Below are positions 11,003-20,509 of a stretch of DNA of 64,000 nt, one piece after another. Positions within the stretch are counted from its first letter, which is position 1. The number at the start of each line of letters is the position of its first letter. The stretch lies in assembly GCA_037903355.1 (NCBI GenBank), contig JBAJFE010000042.1, positions 558,001 through 622,000 of the forward strand, given 5' to 3'. The notes beneath the pieces are model-generated. The model was not told the DNA's origin. It saw only the letters and a program-made list of their open reading frames with translations, and did no database searches. Source of the stretch: Trichuris trichiura (lineage: Eukaryota; Nematoda; Enoplea; Trichinellida; Trichuridae). The position numbers and the translations under genes were made by a program.

Positions 11003-12082
11003 TCATTTGACGGGAGCGAGCAACCTGCGCGTAAGTTTTTTCTTAAAAAACCAGTAAATAATAATAGTTTTGAACACTTTCAAGCCTACCAGAGGTTCCA
11101 GCTCTCTAGGGGCGACAAGGTCGTACTCGGTCACGAAACAATAAAAATGTTTCAAGCAAGTGTTCACATGTGCTTCCTAGGAATGTTCCCTCAAGTAAAA
11201 AAAAAATTGAAGGCACTGTTACCCCGCCAATGTCAATCAGCGTGTCAAAATGATGAGTGTACACGTGAACAAAAACGCGGAACAGTCGAGTCAGAATCTT
11301 CGAGCAAACTGAGTGAAATTCGCTTGGAAACGGAACGGCTGAAAATGAAAAAGTTCCAAATTCATTTGCGCGCAAGAACAAATGGCAAACCAGGATCAAT
11401 GGGAAAATATTGTTGGTCATTTATCTTGTCTTCAACCCAGTCCATCAATAGTCCAATGTAAACTGGGGCTGACAACCTAGTCGGTTCTTTGTACATCAAA
11501 CCATCCTGCCAAAGATATTCATATCTGAAGTGATTTGAATTTAATCGCATTCTGCCTGTCCGCACCACAAACCTGCGCCCGCCGCTCATTCTGGGGCAAG
11601 TTTCTTCAGTACAATGCTGAGAAACAGTTCCATACAAGAGGTTAATGCGGTTAAAGAAGTCCACCACTAGAGATAACAGAGTAAGAAAATAGAGAATCGT
11701 TTTTTTTCTTACCATGTACGGCAATCCAATCGTTTAAGTTTTCTTCCGGCGGCAGCTGAACAGCCACACGAAAGTCAACACCAGAATGCAAACTAGCTTG
11801 TGCACATTTCTGCAGTTTGTATCGAACTGTGCCAGGAGCGAACCGCTTCCGAGGTCGAAAAGTCTGCGTGAGAATGAACTAATTAAACGCCCAAATTTTT
11901 GATATTAATAAAACATTATAGAGGTGGAATACAAAAAAACACATGAAAAACATTTGGTTTTAATGATATCCGACCAACAGATCAAATTGGAAAACAGCAT
12001 TTAAAATATACACTTGACAGGAAGGGAAATTGCGTACCTTGTCTCTGTTAGCGTTTAAAAAATCTAGCAAAGCGAAAGACAT
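11003..12082 (-). CDS. MOB3: MOB3-type MOB kinase activator
   Basis: This is a complete MOB-family scaffold protein, of the kind that binds NDR/LATS or MST-type kinases in Hippo-like signalling. Seven minus-strand exons join in frame: 12082-12038, 11863-11713, 11666-11573, 11524-11391, 11338-11223, 11176-11090 and 11041-11003. They encode 221 residues, against about 216 in MOB3. The start [15 protein letters not shown] precedes [12 protein letters not shown], which is the MOB3 pattern. Then follow [38 protein letters not shown], the zinc-site cysteines in [47 protein letters not shown] and [11 protein letters not shown]. The CxxxxC and HxxxxH zinc-binding positions are present. Introns are 46-52 nt except the first (174 nt). 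Two donors are GTTTG. The final exon ([12 protein letters not shown]) is short and inferred from splice sites and alignment. It is divergent from DALRD3. Confidence 0.94.
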
Positions 12083-13062
12083 GCTTTTCGGCAGTAGCGT
12101 TTGTGCGCACAAGATACACAAGATCAGAAGGTGAAACAAACACCGATGACTCCGAAAATTGCGAAACAAAGAAACGTAATTTTTTACAGTACTCTCCTTA
12201 AATGCAGGTTACATTGCTGTTCCACTCTGCTTCTACCTTGTAAATCTGAAAACTCCGTATTCCCGCGTTCATAATTGAGGTTAATCATTGTCTTTTGAAA
12301 AATTGGTTGATGTAATAATTTCATCATTGCTCTGTATTTGGAAACTCAAGTTTTCACTGTCACAGGAAAACTACCGCGCGTTTAGATATCTTGGATCCTC
12401 AGCGGTCTGCGGGAGGATGTTCCTATGTAATGACGATGAACGGTAGGTTCACCTGTCGTCCTGAAGTCATAGTTAATCTTCGGTTCACGGCTTTGGCCTG
12501 TTTGGTGTATACCGCTATTGACTCAGACTTTAGATGAATCCTTTTTAATTTGTCACCAGACGCACGGCGGAAACGATTACTGTTCTTGTGGCAAACCAAA
12601 TCGAAAACTATTCGCCTGGATCGCTTTAATCCCGCATTCATTGAACAACTATGCTCTTGCACCCACCAGCCTACCACCGATAGCGCACTACTGGCCCTCA
12701 TGTGCCCTTTGCCCCTACGGTTAGTCATTCCGAGATATTCATTTACTTTTTTAATTGGTAGGCTATGTAAGGAGGGCAATAACCACAGCACATTCCTTGA
12801 GCTTACCTGACAATCTGGATGTGTTACTGTATGAGGTGCTAAGAACAAATGCTTGTGGCAGAAGGCTTTATTAAAAGAAGTACCTCGCCGATTCCTTTGG
12901 TTTCTTACATCTTGCATGAACATCACTTTAAAAGCAGCTTCCTTCGTTGAAATGATGCCTTTTTTTCTATTCTGAATTGTGGGTTTTCCAAGCACTTGTG
13001 TTCCTCATTCAAAATGATTACTTCACACTGCTATACGTAAAATGGTTGTTATCGTTTGAAAA
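12083..13062. other. divergent MOB3/DALRD3 upstream region, possible DALRD3 5' exons
   Basis: This holds the promoter region of two divergent genes. On the plus strand 12540-12720 has an open segment (IRLDRFNPAFIEQL) and 12770-12865 has another (RRAITTAHSLSLPDNLDVLL). Their spacing and pattern could be the N-terminal part of DALRD3, but exact splice sites could not be fixed. The long minus-strand frame at 12995-12423 is the antisense of these and has no recognised features. Confidence 0.35.
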
Positions 13063-14199
13063 ATGAAAAATGCTATGGAATTACTGAATTTTAAAATTGA
13101 AAATGCGGAACAGGACCGAACATTGAACAACGGCGACGTTATTTTCTTTGGCGCAGTGTTCTCAGATTGGATTGATTCACGCGCCATTACAGGGTTGAGA
13201 ACTTTGCTGCTTACCCGTTGTTTATGTAAAATTGCTGAGAGTATTGGAGTGGTTGCTCATCTGATGTTACCTATTCCTGGGGAATTCGAAATCATCCCTG
13301 GTTGTACAAAGATTTACCAATCTTGGCAAACTGGCTTCAACGTGCTACGGTTTAGTCCAGCTGGCCCTAGTCCATTGCACTCTACTGATTTCAGCTCCTT
13401 GTTAGCTTCCTTTTATGAGCATGTTAAAACGAGCGACGTGATTGTTGTAGTATATCCAGAGTTTTGGTCCACATGCGCCCTGGAGTTGCGTACGTATCTA
13501 CAGAGCCATAACATGTCAGTTATTTCTGTTGTTGTGGGAAACGTGCAGGTAAACAGCGGTGAATTTTTCCCAATAACAGATTACATTAGAACACGACTGA
13601 AACAAGTGGAAGAACTTCAAGAACGTCGTCGTTTGCGCGCACAAGTCGAACGGGAGGCGTCGGCGATTCGCTTATGTGCGTGCGTCATAACGTTTGAGCT
13701 TTTACTGCCAAGGGCACGAAAACCAATTTCCGTGAATCTAAATCCATCTTACGACTTACCTGATCGTTCAAAGCGTGGCATTTTCGTCATGTACAATTAT
13801 GCTAGAATTGATTCCATACTCAGGCGGTTTATGAATGGCCTTTTTCCGCCAATACCGGAATTGTCAGCTCTGCCGACTGAATGCTTCCTGAAGAATGGAC
13901 AATTTGCAAACTTGGTAGAAAATATACTGCACACTCAGCCTTTTGCCGAAGATTTGATGCGAAGCGTGTTGCGTAGTACAAAAGATTGTCCACTTTTCGC
14001 TGAACCTAGACTGTGTCTCCAACTGGCGGAATTTTCCAACAGTTTCAGCAAAGTGTATAATAAAGTTCAAATTCTACCGCCACGCTCAGATATGGTAACG
14101 CCTGGAGTTTATTTCAAAATTCATGTACTGCGAGTAATTAATAAGTGGATGCTCCACTTATTTAAACTTCTTTCATTGCAGGAAGTTGTGGGCATGTAA
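13063..14199 (+). CDS. DALRD3: DALRD3-like DALR anticodon-binding-domain protein
   Basis: This is a homologue of DALRD3, which carries the DALR helical domain of arginyl-tRNA synthetase. In vertebrates DALRD3 recruits the METTL2 methyltransferase to form m3C32 in tRNA-Arg. A single 378-residue open frame contains a region resembling the family N-half (GLRTLLLTRCLCKIAESIGV) and a central segment. The C-terminal DALR domain has GIFVMYNYARIDSILRRF, FSNSFSKVYNKVQILPPRS and the closing LLSLQEVVGM. It lacks the first ~100 residues of the vertebrate protein. The ATG at 13063 is therefore provisional: an AG at the end of GCGGAACAG (about 13111) could be an acceptor for upstream exons. No intron is needed inside the frame. 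An AATAAA lies 18 nt past the stop. Confidence 0.8.
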   Translation: MKNAMELLNFKIENAEQDRTLNNGDVIFFGAVFSDWIDSRAITGLRTLLLTRCLCKIAESIGVVAHLMLPIPGEFEIIPGCTKIYQSWQTGFNVLRFSPAGPSPLHSTDFSSLLASFYEHVKTSDVIVVVYPEFWSTCALELRTYLQSHNMSVISVVVGNVQVNSGEFFPITDYIRTRLKQVEELQERRRLRAQVEREASAIRLCACVITFELLLPRARKPISVNLNPSYDLPDRSKRGIFVMYNYARIDSILRRFMNGLFPPIPELSALPTECFLKNGQFANLVENILHTQPFAEDLMRSVLRSTKDCPLFAEPRLCLQLAEFSNSFSKVYNKVQILPPRSDMVTPGVYFKIHVLRVINKWMLHLFKLLSLQEVVGM

Positions 14200-14216
14200 T
14201 TCTTGTGCTAGCAAAA

Positions 14217-14222
14217 AATAAA
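14217..14222 (+). terminator. poly(A) signal of DALRD3
   Basis: An AATAAA hexamer sits immediately downstream of the TAA at 14197-14199, implying a very short 3' UTR. Confidence 0.55.
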
Positions 14223-14769
14223 TGGCATTTTGCACATCTGTATATAGCAGCTTGACGTGTTGAAAGTTGGATGTTTCGTGATGGAATGGATGGTTTTCGC
14301 TGATGATCTTTTACGGCTTCTTCCATTCTTTATTTGGCAGTATGTGTAGTTACTCTAGGCATATGTTCCACCAATGTATGGATGAGCGACTTAGCAGATA
14401 AAGGTAAACTGTTTAGTTTACTTTAATCGGAGTCTTTGGAAAGCTATAGTTCCGTCGTCAGCGAGGTGGAAATACTAAACACGACAGTTAACTTTCGGGA
14501 CTATCCGCTCCATGCTTATTGGAAAGGTTGTCATCGTCAGTTTTTTTGTGGCGGGTAGTAACCCACGGCGTTCCTCATAGCCGTCGTGAACGGTCTTCCC
14601 CCAGTGAAAGTCGTCGCCGCCACACGAATCCACTGCGCTACGATGTGTGCTGCAGCATAGCTTGTTTTGTCGCTTCACTTTTGTCTGAGTTTTAAATTCC
14701 ATGTCCGCTACCATCACCAGGTCCACGAAGCTGACAGAATGGATTACGTGCAAATGCACGTAGTACTCA
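14223..14769. other. intergenic, nothing recognised
   Basis: No supported gene or repeat. Overlapping short frames at 14475-14795 (-) and 14667-14930 (+) have no conserved motifs. Confidence 0.4.
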
Positions 14770-16200
14770 TACGTCAAATTACAGGTAGGTCTCATATAAC
14801 GCGTTTTCGCTCATACACAATTTTCGTGGCTAAAAAGCGTGGGCGTATGGCAAGGTCTCCCTGTATTTTTCATTCAACAGGAGGGAACGTCGACCACGTC
14901 TTGATATTATTGCTAGTCATGCACAAGTGATGCGGTGATTCTATTGTGGCAGAAACATTTACGATTCATATCAAAAAGTGTAAACTGAAAATGACTATTA
15001 ATAGCATCGTAGAGGCAGGGAATGACGTATCGAAACAACGCCTGCGTCGTGTATGGCGTGAACTTAGCCAAAATCTGATTAATCTGGAGATTTTAAAGAC
15101 TTTCAACCTTAGGGTGGGTTCAGTCGATAAACGGGCTCTAGGCTTTGAAGAGGGAGAATACCAGGATGTTGAAGTCCTTTGGATCGTCAACCTTAAGAGC
15201 TGACTAGAGAAGCTGCAAGGGAAGCAGAGGGGAAAGAAGAAGCAGATGGCGATGAAAATCAGAATGCTCTTCCGCGACAAGCGACCACTGCTGAAATATC
15301 AGATGCCCTAGAACAGTGATTCTCAAAGGGGCATTAGTCCCGGAGCGCATTTTTGAAATTTATGGGGGCTCAAATGGGCAAAAGGCCTTGAGAGACACTT
15401 TTCAGCTCAGCGGGCGCATGCTCCCCCTGGGCCATCGTAATGAAAAACATAGGAAAGTATGGTCGCTGGCTTAGGCAATGCGTTTACCGGTAGCGGTAAA
15501 CCTTTAGCACGTTTCCTATGCCTGCATTCAGGTTTTGGAAGCGGGCTATTCCTGTTTTACCATTACAGCCAATCAGCACTCGCGTAATTTACCAATCAGA
15601 ATAAGGGATGTAAACGTCCGGTACTATTACAGGGACGACTTCGCGGCCCTGAGCTTGAGAAGCACGCTTCTAGAAATTATTGAACATAGCACGAAAACAA
15701 TAACTGCAGAGCAGAACGCAGTGGTCTAGCCATAAGAGGTATCCGAGCTAGCTTGGAGTCGTGTAAGAAATTTTTGTACGAAAGAAGAACATGTGCGAAA
15801 CAGAAGAAACTTGAATTCTAATTTACTGCGATGAAGAGGCATTCTAAAAACGACAGAGTGTTGCCTTCTGCCTTTAATAGGATCTCAGCTCGCCCATAAT
15901 GAAGGATAGCGAGATAAAAAAAAGTGATTCCAATGGACCTCAATTCTTTTCTGGGTACGAGGTCACTTATTTTGGAACTAAGAGGAGCTCTTTCCATAAG
16001 ATAAAGGCAGAAAGCCTGCAGCGTAGTATGTCACTCTTGAAAGCCATTTTTACTCTATTCGGCGTGAAGAGTTCTACTATAAAAGCTACCCAATTAGTGT
16101 ATCATTGCCATAAAAAGAAAAAACATGTTATTCGGATCGTGTGTAAGAAATTTCACTCGTTCATGTGTCAAACGACTTAGTGAATAGCTGAGGCAGCATA
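14770..16200 (+). repeat. decayed dispersed repeat, copy 1
   Basis: This aligns along most of its length with 17040-18060. Matching landmarks are the ATATAACGCG/ATATAGCGCG start and the segment before GAATGACGTATCGAAAC versus GAATGACCTATTGAAAC. Others are TATCAGATGCCCTAG versus TATCAGGTGCCTTAG, and the closing block from ATGAAGGATAGCGAG to the end near 16180. It contains residual open frames: 14946-15203 (IVEAGNDVSKQRLRRVWREL, a helical region) and 15899-16180. The structure suggests two dead copies of a transposon or an old segmental duplication. The family was not recognised. An insertion of about 354 bp (15314-15667) interrupts this copy only. Confidence 0.6.
15314..15667 (+). mobile_element. 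hAT-like MITE inserted in repeat copy 1
   Basis: Comparison with the paralogous copy at 17.0-18.1 kb shows extra DNA here. It starts CAGTGATTCTCAAAG and ends CTTGAGAAGCACGC, which are imperfect terminal inverted repeats. The flanks are CCCTAGAA (15306-15313) and TTCTAGAA (15668-15675), an 8-bp target-site duplication with two differences. The TSD fits nnnTAnnn. No coding capacity was seen. Confidence 0.6.
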
Positions 16201-16334
16201 ATTTTTTTTCGACTCAGTTTATTTACGATTTTTTTCATTATAGTTTACAGCTGAACAATTGTTGACGCTGGGAAGGACTGTTGGACGTTACCATACTTGT
16301 TACGGCAAACAGTGCTGACTAAGTTCACTAACTC

Positions 16335-16960
16335 TCACATGCAATCAAACAATTTTACCGCGGATACCCTGCCGTTCGAAGCGGCGATGATGATTAGACT
16401 TGCATCCCTACTAATACCATAGGTTGGGGCATTTGCCAGCGTCCCGCGAGCGCGAGTTAGTTGCTCATCCGACGTTTGAGTCTGGATACGAGCTGCTGCT
16501 CTTAACTTCTCTTGCGTCTGTTTCGGGAGAACGCGAACGAATGAACTTGTTCGCCATTCCCCAGCGAGCAGTGTCAATTGCCGAAGTTTGGCCAAAAACT
16601 CATCCGGCGTTTCTCCATCACACAGCCTCCTGATTGGCTCACTCCACAAATACTACAAGTGAGTCTGGCGCGAAGGCAGCCAGCAGCCTGTCTTTGGCCT
16701 TTTTGAAATAATTCTGGTGCCCTTTGGTGCCGTGTGGTCGTAGACATCAAATGCTGAGCCGGCCAGACGGGAACCAATCAAGCGTCCATCTTTGATTCCA
16801 CGGGATCGACATGCGGATTCGACTTGAGAGCAGCAAGGGAAGAACCATTAAACGCAGACATTATCCTGACATCCGTCATAGTAAATAGCGTTGTGGGAAC
16901 CATCGGAAGGCCCAAATAGCTTGTAGTCAATTCGTCGGCGGAAACAGACGTGAGCGCACG
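16335..16960 (-). pseudogene. broken LTR-retrotransposon gag fragment
   Basis: On the minus strand three frames in turn carry gag-like capsid sequence. The segments are RLIGSRLAGSAFDVYDH near 16770-16720, then KAKDRLLAAFAPDSLVVF near 16715-16650. A C-terminal part at 16649-16335 includes GETPDEFLAKLRQLTLLAGE. This order is characteristic of Ty3/Gypsy-type gag of invertebrates. At least two frameshifts and one in-frame stop separate the pieces, so it is a dead copy. No protease, reverse transcriptase or LTR was recognised nearby. It lies between the two copies of the 14.8/17.0-kb repeat. Confidence 0.65.
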
Positions 16961-17039
16961 AACAAACCCAATGACCCAAAAAACGTTTATTTGTATAACC
17001 AATTCCCTCTGGCTCACTTGCAGACGTGCCTCATGTAGT

Positions 17040-18060
17040 ACATGTTCATATAGCGCGTTTTCAATCGTAGCGCTTCTTCACATAACGCAATTCTGTTCTT
17101 GCTCATACGCAGTTTTTGCAGGCTGGAAAGCGTCGGAGTAAGGAAAGGCTTTCCTGTACTTTTTATCCAATTAGAGCGAACACTGGGCAGGTTTTGGTAT
17201 TATGCGCGTTCTTCATTCACGTATAACCGGAGCGGTAATTCTACTTTGACAAAAACCTTTGTCGTTCATGTCATAGGCTACAACATTAAAATGGCCATTA
17301 ATCAAATCGGAGGTCTGGAATGACCTATTGAAACATTGCTTGCGTCGGCGGCAGAAACTTATCCCGCATCGTGTTAAGCGGAAACTGATCGGCTATTTAT
17401 AAACTTTTGGCTTTCTGCTCAAGTTACATCTGGAAGACAGGCTCAGCTTTGAAGAAAGGGAATATCAGGACGATGGAGACGTTTTGAGTCGTCAACTAGA
17501 TGAGCTGCAGGAACTTTCTGCAGCAGGAGAACCAGATGAGTAACCACAGCTTAGCTATCAGGTGCCTTAGGAATTGTTGACCACCGGTCACATCGATTCG
17601 AAGACAATGACTGTAATGTAGAACAGTTAGCCACAGAGATGTTCAAGCTAGCTTGTAGCTGTACAAGAGACTGCTGTAATAAAGAAGAGCATATGCAGGA
17701 CAAAAGAAGCTCAACCTCTATTTTACTGCGAAACGGTGTGAGAAAAACGATGCTTTGCCTTCTACGCTTTATAGGACACCAGTTCGCCCATGATTAAGGG
17801 TAGTCAGTCTTACGCACCTCCATTCTTTTCTAAGCTTGAGGCCATTTATTTTACAACTAAGGAGAGCTGTTTCCATAAGCTAAAGACGCAGGCATGTCGC
17901 TACTGAAAGCCACGATGACCTCTACCCGCTGTAAAGAGTTCCGTCATAAAAGTTAACCCGTTAATAGGGCACCACCATAAAAGGAAAGTACGTTACTCAG
18001 ATACAGTGTAAGAGCATTGCATGTCTAAGAGTTGAATAAGCGCTTAGACTCAATTCCATT
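17040..18060 (+). repeat. decayed dispersed repeat, copy 2
   Basis: This is the diverged partner of 14770-16200, lacking the hAT-like insertion. Its reading frames are more damaged than those of copy 1: TGA and TAA interrupt the regions equivalent to the open frames 14946-15203 and 15899-16180. The shared end is near GCTTAGACTC/GACTTAGTG. No terminal inverted repeats were identified. Confidence 0.55.
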
Positions 18061-20509
18061 TTTGACGCAGCTTATTTAGGACTGTTCTCCATGTTGTTGT
18101 CTACAAGTCAAGAGCGCTCATGACGCCTTGCCCCCAGTTGTGATTTTTCTGTACTCTTCCTGTCTGCTGCAGCGCGATTTCATGTACCTAACGCGAGATT
18201 TTCCACGTGCCAAACTCTCGTGTTACGGGGGACCATTCGTATAAGTTCATTATTTAGTTTCTAGTTTCATGGCTAGCAGAGAATCGAGTCCACACTTCCA
18301 GCAACGTTGATTGGTTCCGTGTAAAAGTTAGGGACGTTGTGTTTTGTTCACGCAGTGACATTTGTCGATTGAAAAGCGAGAATGGAAATAACCGCTTCGG
18401 GAAAAAAATGTTGCGCCACTAGCTGACACACTTCTGACAGGCTTGAAACTTGACGAAGCGTTTGCAAACATATTGCAGTTCTAAGAAATTGCGCAAGTTA
18501 TTTTAAGAGGTCCGTCTATTCTATTTGCGCACCATTGCTTAATGAGCAGTAGAACCCTGACATTATGCAGAACTATAAATGCGTATTCGTAAAGTCCGTC
18601 AAGCTGGGGATTTAGAACCATATTTCTCTCAGTTATCTCCCCTTTAAGTTATTCTTAGGATGACTATTACATGTAGAATGGTTTCAAGTAAATTTTAATT
18701 CGACACATTTAACGTAGCAATTATCATGTGCGCGATCCAATCACATCATAGGCAGAGGATCTAAGTATATCCCTTGTCCATATAAGGTAATTTTTAAAAT
18801 ATTACTGGGTGTGCTCTTTACTACTGTTGTATCCTATTTCACTCGCCGTAAATGAAATCTATATACCATGAAACTCCACTATCTTGTTACGAACAGTTTC
18901 TTGTTCAAAACCGCTAAACCGAATGTCAAATGCCTTAGCAGTATCTTTTGCTTTAAATGTCGATTGTTCCACCAGACAGCTCGCGAAAGTAGTTCTTTTA
19001 TCAGCATAAATGTTGCAGTTTACTCTTTATCTTACTTAATTCTTAATGCGAACTGCCGCAGGAAGGGTTCGGCTTTCATATTAGTCAAACAAGAACATTG
19101 CTGTCTTTATGATAGACTATCAGTTAAAAAAGTTAGTCCCTGTTAGGCCATTGACAAGAGTCATTCAATTGCTATTAACATTGCTATTACTGCTTTTAAA
19201 CCCTGTGCATTACGGCAGCTGAAATGTTGGGCATCCACAAAATTTTCCCGGAATTCAAATGATGCCGAGGCTTCGGCGCAAGCCATGTCCAAGAATTCGC
19301 CGTTTTAACGGCAGTCTAAATGCAGAGAAAAGGAAAAAGTTTGACTCAGCGTCTTCAGCCTCTGAGCACCTGCTTTATTTAGAGGAACATGAATACGTTG
19401 AGTATTGTTTCGTTGCTTTACAAAGAACATACAGTGCTTTGTTTAATGCGCCAGTAATACCATTTCCAAAGATAACCTTTTCATCTTCCACTTAAATCAA
19501 GTTTCACTAAATCGATATTTTGACAATAAAATCTGATACCCTTCTAACTACTTTCTGACTTAGAGCAGCTTTTTGCTTCAGCTGTACGCGTAGTTTCGGT
19601 TCTTTTCAGCTGCAACGTCAATCTGCAAAAGCTCTTACTCTTTCCGGAACGTTGGAAGACGCATTCAGAGCAATAGGTTAACTTTTTTCTTGCTCTTCTT
19701 AGGCGACGAATTTTTAGCTAAAATTATTCAATAAAATGGCGCTTGCTCCTATGGCAGTAGTAGAATCCAAGTTAGGAAGTATTTTAAGGTGCAAGTGACG
19801 CCCGTATAGAGTAAATCTTTGCAAACAAAATTCGCAGGCAAAAAGGTTTCCGCTGCTTAGTCAATTGCTGTCAGCACTCGCATTTGATTGATTGGGTTCG
19901 TCTCTTTTTAACCTGAACAAACCATTCAAAATGAGATGGCCAAGAATTCTCGACGCAGCTGCACGTGGCACAATCATCGGAAAGCTAAAATCCCATTTCA
20001 TTACCACTTGGTTAGCAAGTCAACTGGTTAAGATGACTGGGAGAAGTCTACATGTGCTATGCTGGGCTCCAGATCAGCAGATAAAAATAAGTTGCCGTAA
20101 ATCGATTTTCAATTTTAGGTTCCCGAATATCCTCCGGCCGCAGACAGCAATGCAAGTAGCTTGTAAAGGCTACAACTCACTCGCGGAAGAACGAGATACA
20201 ACAGAATGAACAAGGATTTCATTTCTAATGAATCACTATGAACGAATTCTTTGCAAACACGCTCGTTCCAACGTAGCTCATTGATGGCGCTGAACGACAG
20301 CAACGTGCCATGTGCTTTCTTTGTCAAAAGCGGCAAGAGGCTATTTGTCATTCCTATAGGCGAGGCCGGACGCCCCACTCATTGGCGATTCGTTGTTTGC
20401 AGAGCAGCCGTTCGCTCCGGTCGATAATCGGGTCGAATCCCATCGCTAACAACTTCTTACCATTCCAACTCGACCGTCGGTTTCCAAGCGTTACTTTCAT
20501 TTCATCACC
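18061..20509. other. intergenic region upstream of the laminin gene
   Basis: This is 2.4 kb without a recognised gene. Open frames at 18868-19146, 19259-19495 and 19892-20209 have no conserved domains. The proximal 200 bp should hold the laminin promoter and 5' UTR, but no TATA box or initiator could be assigned. Confidence 0.4.

Noticed and set aside
10994..11461. 155-codon plus-strand frame
   Set aside because: It is antisense to well-supported MOB3 exons.
11525..11572. In-frame extra 16 residues in MOB3 after MSGG
   Set aside because: It reads open but interrupts the conserved MSGGxxYEYxWQD motif; a 48-nt GT-AG intron removes it exactly.
12423..12995. 190-codon minus-strand open frame
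   Set aside because: No recognisable motif, unusual composition, and the opposite strand carries segments better explained as DALRD3 5' exons.
20430..20445. GGGTCGAATCCC resembling a tRNA T-arm
   Set aside because: No matching acceptor stem, D-arm or anticodon arm could be folded in the upstream 75 nt.
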